From Candidatus Marsarchaeota G2 archaeon ECH_B_1 (GTDB lineage: Archaea > Thermoproteota > Thermoprotei_A > Marsarchaeales > Marsarchaeaceae), in the NCBI GenBank assembly GCA_003019535.1, contig NEXG01000011.1, positions 1-32,493 on the forward strand: a DNA stretch of 32,493 nucleotides. Direction: 5' to 3'. Made by a program: the position numbers and the translations under genes. This document shows positions 9,596-17,613 of the stretch, one piece after another. The notes beneath the pieces are model-generated. The model was given only the letters and a program-made list of their open reading frames with translations, did no database searches and was not told where the DNA came from. How positions within the stretch are numbered: the first letter of the stretch is position 1; the number at the start of each line of letters is the position of its first letter.

Positions 9596-11902
9596 TCATT
9601 CAACCGTGCTTGGCTGGTGTATCCACGCCGTTTCGGGTTTTAGCGGAACACGTTCTAACCCGGAAAATCTGCCGCCCAATGCGTCTGAAACAGCGTTGGC
9701 TATGGCTGCTGCCGGCCCAACTATGCCGCTTTCGCCGACGCCCTTCAAGCCGAGCGCGTTGAGGTTAGAGGGTGTATCCAAGTGGTGTACATCGAAGCTG
9801 GGCGTCTCCATGGCTGTGGGGAGAGCGTAGTCCATGAGGTTGGATGAAAGAGATACTCCTTGATTCGTGTAACCATACTCCTCTAGGAGTGCCTCACCAA
9901 CCCCCTGAGCCAAGCCGCCTAGGATTTGGCCTTCGACAATCATGGGATTGATCATTCTCCCAGAGTCGTGAATCAGGATGTATTTGAGCAGTCTGACGAA
10001 GCCGGTATCTGGGTCGAGTTCCACGACGGCCACATGGAGACCTCCTGATATCGTAAGCCCCTTCGGCTCGTACACCGCTTCAGCTTCAAGGCTAGACCCT
10101 ACTCCATCTTGACGCGTAGACGACTGATAATTGAGCCTTGCAACCTCAGCGAGACTCAACAGTTTAGCACCGCTATCCCTACTTGTCACCCAACCATCAC
10201 TATACTCGAGCTGGTCGAGCTCTATACCTAAAGCCCTAGAAGCAAATCTGAGAACTTTCTGCTTAACTTCTTCGACGCACATCATGAGGGCGCCAGCACC
10301 CACCACTGCGCTTCTGCTTCCCCAAGTGCCAAACCCGTAGGGGGAGCTAAGCGTGTCACCATGGTACACCATGACCTTATCAACGTCAACGCCAAGCAGC
10401 TCCGCGCACACCTGTGATAGGGTTGTCTCCAATCCCTGGCCGTGCGGTGAGAGGCCCGTGAATAAACTAACAGAGCCGTCAGCCTCAACCCTCAGACGCA
10501 CACTATCAAACCCCTTATGCCTTGCACCCACAGAGTCTTGTATGCACACAGGACCTATACCGCCACTCTCGAAGCCGAACGCAAACCCAAAGCCAACACG
10601 CCCTCCTTGAGAAGAGGGGTGGAGGCTTCCAATCAGCTCCTCACAAGTCCGAATCATACCCGTGTAGTCGCCGCACTCAAGAACCCTCCCAGTCTTAGTT
10701 GTGTACGGGAAGCGGGTCACAACATTCCTCTTCCTAAACTCAAGCGGGTGCAAACCCAAACTCCTCGCGGCTTCCTCGACCAGCCTCTCGAGCACGTAGG
10801 CCGCCTGCTGCTGGCCGTACCCCCTATAAGCCCCAGTGGGTGGCTTATTGGTTGCAACGCAGTTCAACTCAACCCGCACAGCACCAATATCGTATGGACC
10901 CGTTAAGCTAAGCTGGGTGATCACTGATGGGCCGAAGCTCATCGGCCCAACGGAGCCCAGGTCTGCGTAGACCCGGTCGCGTAAAGCCACTATCCTGCCC
11001 GCACGGTTGACGCCTATCTCCGCATAGTGAACTTGGAGCCCTGACTGGACCGTTGAGTGCATATCCTCCGACCTTGTGGCAACCCATCTCACAGGAGCCC
11101 TCAGCTTGATGGCAAGCCAGGCGAGTACAACCTCCTCCCTATAGAAATCCTGCTTGTTACCGAATCCGCCCCCAACGTCTGGGGCGATAACTCTTATCTT
11201 GGATTCCGGTCGACCAAGCACCTCAGAGAGTAGTGTGCGTACGAAGTGTGGCCACTGGGTGGTGGACCACAGGGTGAGAGTATCACTCGATTCATCGTAT
11301 TTCGCAACGACACCCCGAGGCTCAAGCGCGGAGCCATAGTTGGCTGGAAACACGAGCCTCCTAGAAAACACCATATCAGAGGTGGTTAGGGCGCCTTCAA
11401 CGTCGCCATCCCCAACGACAGACGTGTAAAGCGTGTTCGTACCCAACTCTTCATATATCAGCGTTGACTTCTCCTTTGAAGCGGATTCAACGTCGAGCAA
11501 AGCATCTAAGGGTTCATACTCAACTTCAACCCTTTCCAATTCATCCTGAAGCCTGTACCTATTAAACGAATCGCCGCAGACAACCACGCCCACGGGCTCA
11601 CCGGCGAACCTAACCTTACTGCTCGCTAGGGCGGATACATTCGGGAAGAGCGAACCCTTAGGTCTAGTAATAGCCGGTAGCGATCCAACCTCATTCTTCA
11701 TATCTTCCCACAGGAAGAGCCTAACACCCTCGGATGAATCGGAAACACCTCTTATACGCGCATGGTGGTGTTGGCTGCGTACAAAGACACAGTCCAAGGC
11801 ACCAGGCACGCGCAGATCGGCGAGATAGGTCGCGCCACCCAATAGTACCCTCATATCTTCCCTTCTGGGAAGGGGTACACCGATATACTTATGCGCACCC
11901 AT
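9596..11902 (-). CDS. CoxL/XDH-like molybdenum hydroxylase large subunit, orphan
   Basis: Second xanthine oxidase-family molybdopterin subunit, 768 aa from the ATG at 11902. It contains [17 protein letters not shown] in place of the CoxL form I or II signature, and the C-terminal GVGE with Glu724 as expected catalytic base. A TTG seven codons upstream is possible, but the ATG matches the family N-terminus (YIGVPLPRREDMRVLLGG) and lies at the right distance from a TATA box for a leaderless message. It is only distantly similar to the protein at 304. No [2Fe-2S] or FAD subunit lies beside it, so it must borrow partners, perhaps the CoxS at 2679. The upstream neighbour is the amidohydrolase. Substrate unknown. 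Confidence 0.88.
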   Translation of the reverse strand: MGAHKYIGVPLPRREDMRVLLGGATYLADLRVPGALDCVFVRSQHHHARIRGVSDSSEGVRLFLWEDMKNEVGSLPAITRPKGSLFPNVSALASSKVRFAGEPVGVVVCGDSFNRYRLQDELERVEVEYEPLDALLDVESASKEKSTLIYEELGTNTLYTSVVGDGDVEGALTTSDMVFSRRLVFPANYGSALEPRGVVAKYDESSDTLTLWSTTQWPHFVRTLLSEVLGRPESKIRVIAPDVGGGFGNKQDFYREEVVLAWLAIKLRAPVRWVATRSEDMHSTVQSGLQVHYAEIGVNRAGRIVALRDRVYADLGSVGPMSFGPSVITQLSLTGPYDIGAVRVELNCVATNKPPTGAYRGYGQQQAAYVLERLVEEAARSLGLHPLEFRKRNVVTRFPYTTKTGRVLECGDYTGMIRTCEELIGSLHPSSQGGRVGFGFAFGFESGGIGPVCIQDSVGARHKGFDSVRLRVEADGSVSLFTGLSPHGQGLETTLSQVCAELLGVDVDKVMVYHGDTLSSPYGFGTWGSRSAVVGAGALMMCVEEVKQKVLRFASRALGIELDQLEYSDGWVTSRDSGAKLLSLAEVARLNYQSSTRQDGVGSSLEAEAVYEPKGLTISGGLHVAVVELDPDTGFVRLLKYILIHDSGRMINPMIVEGQILGGLAQGVGEALLEEYGYTNQGVSLSSNLMDYALPTAMETPSFDVHHLDTPSNLNALGLKGVGESGIVGPAAAIANAVSDALGGRFSGLERVPLKPETAWIHQPSTVE

Positions 11903-11924
11903 TTTGTTCTTGTGCGGCCGCAAT

Positions 11925-11930
11925 CTTATA
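11925..11930 (-). promoter_or_regulatory. TATA box of the orphan XDH-like gene
   Basis: Minus-strand TATAAG is centred about 25.5 bases before the ATG at 11902. The spacing and lack of a ribosome-binding site suggest transcription begins at the start codon. Confidence 0.5.
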
Positions 11931-12022
11931 GAAGTTTCGATTGATCAGCGAAGAATCAAGCCTCTCAACGAATCCTAAAGGGGGAAGTTTGGCTTGAAAA
12001 TTGCCTGAACATCGTGATTCGC

Positions 12023-13429
12023 TCACCCACCCATAAACATTGGTCCGGGGATGAAGCTTCCAGCTGGTTTACTCGTGAAGCCCACACCGTACTGGTAGAC
12101 AACCCTCCCACGAACAATGGTAAACATCACCCTCCCCCTCACCTTCATACCATCAAAGAGGAAGGTTTCCCAAGCCTTTGTGTGAAGCTCTGAAGCCTTC
12201 AACGCATACTCTGCATGCGGGTCGACGAGCACAACATCAGCGTCGAAGCCCACAAGCAAAGAGCCTTTACGTGAGCCCAAACCGAAGATCTTAGCAACCG
12301 AGCGGGAGCAGAGCCTAGCTATATCCGTGTAATTCAAGCCCCAAGCTTGAGCCATAGTGAACACAATTGGTAGCCTAGTCTCAACACCAGGGGTACCAGA
12401 GGGGGCATTCCATATAACGGTTCTCCCAGCTTCCTTCTCATCCTTGGTGTGAGGCGCGTGGTCGGTGACGAGTATATCCACGCTACCATCCTTTAGACCC
12501 GCAACGAGTGATGAGACATCCTCCTGCCCACGCGCAGGGGGGTTGAATTTCGCATACGCACCGAATCTCTCAAGATCCTTCTTTGTGAGCAGCAGATATT
12601 GGGGGCAGGTTTCACACGTCACCCTTACACCCCGCGCCTTAGCACGCCTAACACACTCTAGGGCCTCCCTGGTGCTCACATGGACCAAGTGGAGCCTCAC
12701 ACCCGTCCTCTCTGCGAAGGCTATTGCGCGCTCAACAGCCAGCGCCTCAACCATATTGGGGCGCGAATCATAGTGGGCTTCGGGGTCAAGCCTGCCCGCC
12801 GCCCTCAGCCTTTCAGTAAAAAAGGAAACGAGCTCCCCGTCCTCCGCGTGCACAGCGTGCACAACACCAGTCTTAGAGGTTGCCTCCATAGTCTTTAGCA
12901 GGCCCACTTCGCTGACGCTAACAATACCTTCGTATTCAGGTGAATTGGGGGTTGAAGGCCCAACCATGAATGTCTTAAACCCAATAACACCAGCCTTCGA
13001 CAAGGCGTTTATCTCCTCAGTGTTGGCTTCACTCGCACCTCCATAGAGCCCAAAATCAACAAAGCTCTTAGTGGAAACACAACGAATTTTATCCCTTAGC
13101 CTTGACACATCAATGACTGTTGGAACAGTGTTGGGCATATCGAAAACCGATGTGACACCACCCGCAGCCGCAGACATACTTCCAGATTCAAAGTCTTCCT
13201 TATGTGTTAAGCCTGGATCTCTGAAGTGGACGTGTGAATCGATCAATCCGGGTAGAGCGATGAGGCCACGACCACTAATCTTTAAATCAGTCTGAGCGTC
13301 TGGCGATGACAGCCCAATCATAGCGATCCTCCCATCTTTGACACCGATATCTCCATCTACTAGAGAGTCTCCGCACACAATTTTAACGCCCTCTATGAGT
13401 AAGTCGTACTTCAACCCAAGGCTAAACAC
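12023..13429 (-). CDS. Allantoinase/hydantoinase-like cyclic amidohydrolase
   Basis: 468 aa dihydroorotase-superfamily TIM-barrel amidohydrolase that opens cyclic ureides or amides. The binuclear metal site is complete: HVH (66, 68), Lys152 in GVIGFKTFM (the carboxylated bridge), His194 in HAEDGE, His250 in HLVHVS and Asp323 in TDHAPH. DSHVHFRDPG and the long chain fit allantoinase or dihydropyrimidinase/hydantoinase better than the short pyrimidine-pathway dihydroorotase, and no pyrimidine biosynthesis genes are nearby. The neighbouring carbamate kinase and molybdenum hydroxylases favour a catabolic role in purine or hydantoin breakdown (inference). The first codon is GTG. A TTG at 13414 would give a more family-like MKYDLL start. 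Confidence 0.85.
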   Translation of the reverse strand: MFSLGLKYDLLIEGVKIVCGDSLVDGDIGVKDGRIAMIGLSSPDAQTDLKISGRGLIALPGLIDSHVHFRDPGLTHKEDFESGSMSAAAGGVTSVFDMPNTVPTVIDVSRLRDKIRCVSTKSFVDFGLYGGASEANTEEINALSKAGVIGFKTFMVGPSTPNSPEYEGIVSVSEVGLLKTMEATSKTGVVHAVHAEDGELVSFFTERLRAAGRLDPEAHYDSRPNMVEALAVERAIAFAERTGVRLHLVHVSTREALECVRRAKARGVRVTCETCPQYLLLTKKDLERFGAYAKFNPPARGQEDVSSLVAGLKDGSVDILVTDHAPHTKDEKEAGRTVIWNAPSGTPGVETRLPIVFTMAQAWGLNYTDIARLCSRSVAKIFGLGSRKGSLLVGFDADVVLVDPHAEYALKASELHTKAWETFLFDGMKVRGRVMFTIVRGRVVYQYGVGFTSKPAGSFIPGPMFMGG

Positions 13430-13466
13430 GCTTCAAACTTATTTGCATTTCGCTAAACGAGAGATA

Positions 13467-13530
13467 GTGTCCGGATAAGCGTTTCCCACGCTTGGAGGCC
13501 ACGGCGCCCGCCAACCCCTAAACCGGACAC
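13467..13530 (+). repeat. Short repeat element, copy A
   Basis: 64 bp with complementary ends (GTGTCCGG at 13467 and CCGGACAC ending at 13530). It shares the interior motif CCCACGCTTGG with copy C at 21772 and is followed after 16 bases by copy B. Confidence 0.7.
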
Positions 13531-13546
13531 CATCAAACAAGAGGTA

Positions 13547-13602
13547 GTGTCCCGATATTTGCTTCCACGATTGTGTTCTCACAAAATCCACTATCTCGAC
13601 AC
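13547..13602 (+). repeat. Short repeat element, copy B
   Basis: 56 bp, more degenerate than copy A. It begins GTGTCCCGATA and ends TATCTCGACAC, with an interior CTTCCACG matching the other copies. The bases before it (ending GAGGTA) resemble those before copy A (ending GAGATA), making a tandem array with an 80-base step. Confidence 0.6.
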
Positions 13603-13961
13603 CGTCAGGCAGGAGATGAGGGCTTTGTGAGCCACCCTTCCCATAAGGAAGGAGATCTCTGCTTCAGCAGCCGAGGGGACGCGATCGCCCTCCTTCCTCC
13701 GCCCACCCGAGGCGGAGGCTCCATCAGCGGAACCGTTGCGCGGCGCCCCGTGCGTGCGAAGGAGGGTGTTTCGAGCAGAGGCCTTCCCGCGCAGATGTCC
13801 ACAGGCGTGAATTCCACCACACCGGAGGTACTCTTAAGCATGATCCAAAGCTTCCATCTAAGGCTTGTGAGACAGGCGGTTGGTTTGGGATGCCCGCCCC
13901 TTGGCAGGGGGGCGTAGTTTTGGAAACTCTAATTCGCAACATTGAGATTAAATCAGCCAAC

Positions 13962-14888
13962 CTACGCTTCTACGATTCTTGTGCCAGCAAAGCCCTTGAG
14001 AGCGTCTCTGAGTCGCTCCGGAGAGGTGATAAGCGAATCGTTTTTGGTGGCTCTAGTGTACTTCGCGCACGCCAGCACCTTTGGAGCCATGCTCCCCTCT
14101 TCCAATACGCCCTCGCTGAGAAGCCTCTCAGCCTGACTCACACTAAGCCTAGGTATAGGTCTCTGGCTCGGTCTACCATAATCCATCATGACGGCGTCCA
14201 CCGAGGTAAGTATGATGAAAAGCGTTGCCCCCAGCTTCTCAGCGAGCAAGCCAGACGCTAAATCCTTGTCTATCACCGCGTTAACACCGGTAAACCCACC
14301 GTTCACCCTAATAACGGGTATACCCCCTCCCCCACAGGCTATCACCACGCTACCCTGCTCCAAAAGGACTCTTATAGACTGCAATTCAACCACATCGATC
14401 GGCGACGGTGAGGGAACAACTTGTCTGTACACTCGATGCCCATCCACGCGCAGCTCTCTAACACTAAGGCCTTGGCGCACAAGTGCGGCAGATTCAACCT
14501 CGTCGAGGTATCTTCCTATTGGTTTGGTAGGCTTCGAGAAGGCGGGATCATCCTTTGAAACCACAACGCTAGTCAACACAACAACACATTCAGCGCGGGT
14601 CACACTCCTAATACTTTCAGCGAGAAGTTGGCCTATCTCACCCTGAGTCATGGCCACTAGTAGGTCGAGCCTCGAAGCCAAGGGTGATCCAACCTTCAGA
14701 AGCGCAGCCTGAAGCTCACCCACCTGTGGGCCGTTACCGTGAGTCACAACAACACTGTAACCCTCTCCAAGCAGGAAGCCCACAATCTGCGCGGTGAACA
14801 TTATCCTAGCCGCGTCAGGCTTACCACCGCCACTCGGGTCCTCTATCGCGTTACCCCCAAGCGCCACGACAGCCACTCTTTTACTCAT
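13962..14888 (-). CDS. arcC: Carbamate kinase
   Basis: 308 aa amino-acid-kinase fold enzyme that makes ATP and carbamate from carbamoyl phosphate and ADP. Family motifs in order: ALGGNAI (9-15), THGNGPQVGEL, KPIGRYL, VVPSPSP, VIACGGGGIPV, AVIDKDLAS, LTSVD and GSMAPKV. The ATG at 14888 gives the standard MSKRVAVVALGG start. An ATG eight codons earlier (14912) is possible and would suit a leaderless message. No arginine deiminase or ornithine carbamoyltransferase gene is near. The neighbouring amidohydrolase suggests the carbamoyl phosphate comes from ureide or hydantoin breakdown, as proposed for the hyuA-yqeA pair in E. coli. That link is inference. Confidence 0.92.
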   Translation of the reverse strand: MSKRVAVVALGGNAIEDPSGGGKPDAARIMFTAQIVGFLLGEGYSVVVTHGNGPQVGELQAALLKVGSPLASRLDLLVAMTQGEIGQLLAESIRSVTRAECVVVLTSVVVSKDDPAFSKPTKPIGRYLDEVESAALVRQGLSVRELRVDGHRVYRQVVPSPSPIDVVELQSIRVLLEQGSVVIACGGGGIPVIRVNGGFTGVNAVIDKDLASGLLAEKLGATLFIILTSVDAVMMDYGRPSQRPIPRLSVSQAERLLSEGVLEEGSMAPKVLACAKYTRATKNDSLITSPERLRDALKGFAGTRIVEA

Positions 14889-14994
14889 GTTGGGTGAGCA
14901 ACTGTACACCATGCCGGAAAATAACGCTTACTAACATTCAGCCAAGACTTGCAGTAAAGAAGCATATTATGCTGTGTGACAGAAATTTACAGGT

Positions 14995-15013
14995 AAAAAA
15001 GGCGAGACACGCC
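14995..15013 (-). terminator. Hairpin plus T-run terminator
   Basis: On the minus strand GGCG-TGTCT-CGCC is followed directly by six T. It lies about 65 bases past the stop of the winged-helix gene at 15077, in the right orientation to end its transcript. Confidence 0.5.
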
Positions 15014-15076
15014 AGACTAAGAAGCTAGCAGTGCAGGTTAGTCCACGGCCTAATTGCCTTATATTATTCGAAAAAC

Positions 15077-15424
15077 TCACTGGCCGCTTGTCTGCTGCAC
15101 AATGTGTTTCTCTTGAAGTATGGCCTTAAGGTTTTCGCTAATCTTTTCTAGCTTATCGGAGTACTCTGCGTAGTCTTTATAGGACTCTATGAATTTCAGA
15201 CCTTTCTCGGTTGTCTTAAATATTCTCCCTTCACGCGCAATCAGACCATTCTTAATGCAGAACTCCAAGTATTTTTCCAAGATCCTCGGGTTAAGGTTCA
15301 CTCTGAACAAGAGAGGGGTTTTTCTCAGGCCTGGGACCGCTGCCTGCAATATATCGTAGAGTATCTCCACACTGCTTCGACGCTTATATTTATGCACACG
15401 TAGGGCACGGGCTGGGTCAAACAT
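15077..15424 (-). CDS. Small winged-helix DNA-binding protein
   Basis: 115 aa archaeal winged-helix regulator of the HTH_45-like type. Residues 15-40 (RRSSVEILYDILQAAVPG) form the first helix, the recognition helix lies near residues 47-60 (NPRILEKYLEFCIKNGLI), and the wing and TTEKGLKFIESY strand-helix follow. The C-terminal 30 residues are charged and helical, suited to dimerisation. A TATA-like element at 15467-15475 and a GGTGA ribosome-binding site six bases before the ATG support the start. It is single, with its own terminator. A second protein of this type is encoded at 20784. Target unknown. Confidence 0.78.
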   Translation of the reverse strand: MFDPARALRVHKYKRRSSVEILYDILQAAVPGLRKTPLLFRVNLNPRILEKYLEFCIKNGLIAREGRIFKTTEKGLKFIESYKDYAEYSDKLEKISENLKAILQEKHIVQQTSGQ

Positions 15425-15729
15425 ATCAGTTCACCTTTCCACGTATATTAAATCGTGTCAAACACCGTATAAATCTTACTGTTTGTAAGCAAAACCTTTT
15501 TCGGAAAATAAAAGCAAAACCAGCTAAACCCCTCAATATTACAAAAGATTTGAACACTAAAACAAGACACGCGACATGATGATTGCCATCCACACGATTA
15601 GTGCGAACCAACCTGTCATGATGGGGATCGAGATAGATTTACAAAATATGCTATCCTCAGGCTAGCTGTGAGCAACGCCTACGACAGGCACCCATTCGCA
15701 AGCCCGGAAACCCCTTCTGGCTGCGCCAT
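15425..15729. other. Intergenic region upstream of the winged-helix gene
   Basis: AT-rich in its first half, where minus-strand TATA-like elements at 15444-15452 and 15467-15475 precede the winged-helix gene. The remainder up to the DUF309 gene shows no gene, repeat or RNA that I can support. Confidence 0.4.
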
Positions 15730-16350
15730 TCAGTTAGGTTTCACTGCGAGTTTGAAAGGTGTGAGTTCACGCTTACTAATGATTGATTTTACCTGGGCCA
15801 CGAACTCCTCCAAGTTTATTTGTGGCAGTGCGGTTACCCCAGGCGGTAGGGCCTCAAGCTTTCTGAGGCCCCTCTCCAGTATGCTTAGACCAACATTGGG
15901 TCGACCCTTCTGGGCGTGCACTAGAGCTGCAGCTATGAGTATCAATCCCTGTAACAGCTCCTTCCTCGGACCCTGCGGCTCCGATCGCCACAGTGCTTCA
16001 ACTGCCTCGTGGAACTCCCAGAATCTCTCCTCGTTAAAGAGTTCGATGGCCCTGCGAATAATTTCGTCATACGACATAGCCGAGTAGTGATCCACTGATA
16101 GATCAACAACGTCGATAAGCTGCATCCATTCCCCGAATACCCTTCTAACAAAATCAGTGGTGTCATCATCGTTCACAATGAAGATGTCCACCTGAATATT
16201 CAGGTTTGACACACGTATATTGCTGAGCCTCACACCCAGTTTTTTACTATGAACGAACTCTGATAGGGAAGACCGGATTGCGTGTATATCAAACGGTGTG
16301 AACCCACTGTTTTTGAACACAGCCAGAATACGCTTCTCATTCAACAACAA
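15730..16350 (-). CDS. DUF309 domain protein with an N-terminal extension
   Basis: 206 aa. Residues 100-165 carry the DUF309 signature: FNEERFWEFHEAVEALWR, then GPRKELLQGLILIAAALVHAQKG. This helical domain of unknown function has conserved His and Glu residues in the HEAVEALW segment. The first 95 residues are a separate, mostly alpha/beta region that I do not recognise. The start is uncertain: three consecutive TTG codons open the frame, a frame stop blocks the upstream GTG, and no ATG is available, so TTG at 16350 is taken. It stands alone on the minus strand, divergent from the CBS protein gene. Confidence 0.75.
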   Translation of the reverse strand: MLLNEKRILAVFKNSGFTPFDIHAIRSSLSEFVHSKKLGVRLSNIRVSNLNIQVDIFIVNDDDTTDFVRRVFGEWMQLIDVVDLSVDHYSAMSYDEIIRRAIELFNEERFWEFHEAVEALWRSEPQGPRKELLQGLILIAAALVHAQKGRPNVGLSILERGLRKLEALPPGVTALPQINLEEFVAQVKSIISKRELTPFKLAVKPN

Positions 16351-16528
16351 TTCACGCTACCCTTCTCCTTACCTTAGGGTCAAATTAAGTTGACAGGACA
16401 AACCGCGCACACCCATTAGCGGAACACCCCGCGTCAACTCTTTTCGCCCGGTTTATGATAATAGTTCTTTGCGGATTAGCAATTATTTGTAGTTTGAATA
16501 GACTTTTTAAGAATAGGCAATAAGTATA

Positions 16529-16535
16529 TTATATA
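16529..16535 (+). promoter_or_regulatory. TATA box of the CBS protein gene
   Basis: TTATATA is centred 25 bases before the ATG at 16556, and there is no ribosome-binding site, the arrangement expected of a leaderless archaeal message. Confidence 0.55.
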
Positions 16536-16555
16536 GTTAAGTAGTATTAGTTGTT

Positions 16556-16993
16556 ATGACTGGTATAAAAATTAAGGAGTTTGTGAATAGAAAGCCGGTT
16601 GTTCTCCCCGTAGACTCAACTATCCGTGAAGTGGCCCAGCAGATGAGCCTTAAAAATGTGGGACTGGTTGTGCTCGTCGACGGTGAGAAGCCGCGAATAC
16701 CAGTTGGAGTGGTCTCTGAGAGAGACGTTGTCAGGGCTGTGGCCAAAGGCGAGCCGCTGGACGCAAGCGTTAAGACTATTGCTAGCACAAAGCTTGTTAC
16801 TATTGGGTTAGAGGACGATGTGGGTGAGGCGGCTTCAAAGATGCTGAGTAACAATGTTCGACACCTTGTTGTGCTCGACGACTCTAAAAGGCTTGTGGGT
16901 GTTGTCTCCATAAGGGATATCGTGAGAGAGCAGAACACTCTGCGAATGCAGGCACGCGAAGTAGAGAGGGAGAGGGAACTAGAAGGAGATTAG
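16556..16993 (+). CDS. CBS-domain pair protein
   Basis: 145 aa made almost entirely of two CBS domains (about residues 8-63 and 75-128). They are recognisable by the repeated VVSERDVVRAV and VVSIRDIVREQ endings and the conserved strand-helix before each. A CBS pair binds adenosyl nucleotides such as AMP, ATP or SAM and acts as an energy or redox sensor, usually by partnering another protein. A short basic/acidic helix ends the chain. There is no catalytic domain. Its stop codon overlaps, by four bases, the stop of the convergent ABC ATPase gene. No partner is obvious, and the divergent neighbour is the DUF309 protein. Confidence 0.88.
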   Translation: MTGIKIKEFVNRKPVVLPVDSTIREVAQQMSLKNVGLVVLVDGEKPRIPVGVVSERDVVRAVAKGEPLDASVKTIASTKLVTIGLEDDVGEAASKMLSNNVRHLVVLDDSKRLVGVVSIRDIVREQNTLRMQAREVERERELEGD

Positions 16994-17613
16994 GCGGGCT
17001 TATTATTAGACTTTAACAGGCTAGTTCTTCCCGATTCGATCAGGTATAGTTTATCCGCGACTTTGCCTTCATCCGCGCTTTGTGTTGTATAGAGCACATC
17101 AATCCCCCACTCCCCGCTAAGCCTTTTATAAGCCTCCAAAGCTTTGACGGAGTCGTGCAGACTCGAAAAGACTTCGTCCACAAGTATTGCTTTGGGTGTG
17201 CTTAGCAGCGCGGTCGCCAGAGCCACCCTCAACTTCATCCCCAAGCTAAGCTTCCCCACTTTTCCATTATAATTTATACCCAGAGAGCTCTTAACAAGCT
17301 CAAGCCTCTTCCTATCCGTGCTTAACCCCTTTAGCTTTAAGCCATACACCAAGTGGTCGTCCACCTCCATGTTGGGTAAATGAGAATTGTGGTTGACTAC
17401 AACTATACCTCTCCGATGCGCTTCAAGTCCTGTAACATCCACACCATTCACCACTATGCTGCCACTATCAACCTCGTAGAATCCGGCTAACGTGTTGATG
17501 AGCGTCGTCTTACCCGAGCCGTTCTTACCCATTAGACAAACGAAGCCGTCAACTACAATGTGCGCTTCGAGCGTGAAGGATCCAAGCCTCTTGGTGATGT
17601 CGGCCTGTATCAG
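16990..17613 (-). CDS. ABC transporter ATPase, molybdate/tungstate type
   Basis: Third gene of the transporter operon, supplying ATP hydrolysis. Walker A (GKNGSGKTT), an altered signature LSLGM and Walker B (AILVDEVFSSLHD) are present. The Q-loop Gln appears to be Asn (VVNHNSHLP), and the switch His is Gln (TTQSADE), which is unusual for an active ATPase. The first ATG or GTG in frame is at 17532, right on Walker A, which would remove the first beta-strands. The frame upstream encodes a normal ATPase N-terminus (ITKRLGSFTLEAHIVVDGF) without ATG, GTG or TTG, back to a stop inside the permease gene. The start given is a CTG after a GGTGG motif; ATA or ATT are alternatives, as is a frameshift from the permease. 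Confidence 0.72.
   Translation of the reverse strand: MIQADITKRLGSFTLEAHIVVDGFVCLMGKNGSGKTTLINTLAGFYEVDSGSIVVNGVDVTGLEAHRRGIVVVNHNSHLPNMEVDDHLVYGLKLKGLSTDRKRLELVKSSLGINYNGKVGKLSLGMKLRVALATALLSTPKAILVDEVFSSLHDSVKALEAYKRLSGEWGIDVLYTTQSADEGKVADKLYLIESGRTSLLKSNNKPA

Larger units (their letters stand above)
13430..13961. other. Noncoding region with tandem repeats and hairpins
   Basis: This 530-base gap lies between the amidohydrolase and carbamate kinase genes. It holds two adjacent copies of the short GTGTCC...GACAC element, then GC-rich structured DNA: a perfect 8-bp hairpin (13696-13703 with 13711-13718) and a 6-bp hairpin (13895-13900 with 13909-13914). Open frames here are overlapping in both strands and lack recognisable protein content. 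Confidence 0.55.

Noticed and set aside
13467-13602. CRISPR array
   Set aside because: Just two diverged copies with internal complementarity and variable interiors, no uniform repeat-spacer pattern and no cas genes.
13573-13960. Overlapping frames on both strands in the amidohydrolase-carbamate kinase gap
   Set aside because: Mutually exclusive, low-complexity, start inside a repeat, no homology recognised.
15576-15660. ATGATGA resembling a C box of a C/D guide RNA
   Set aside because: No D box (CTGA) at a proper distance and no terminal stem.
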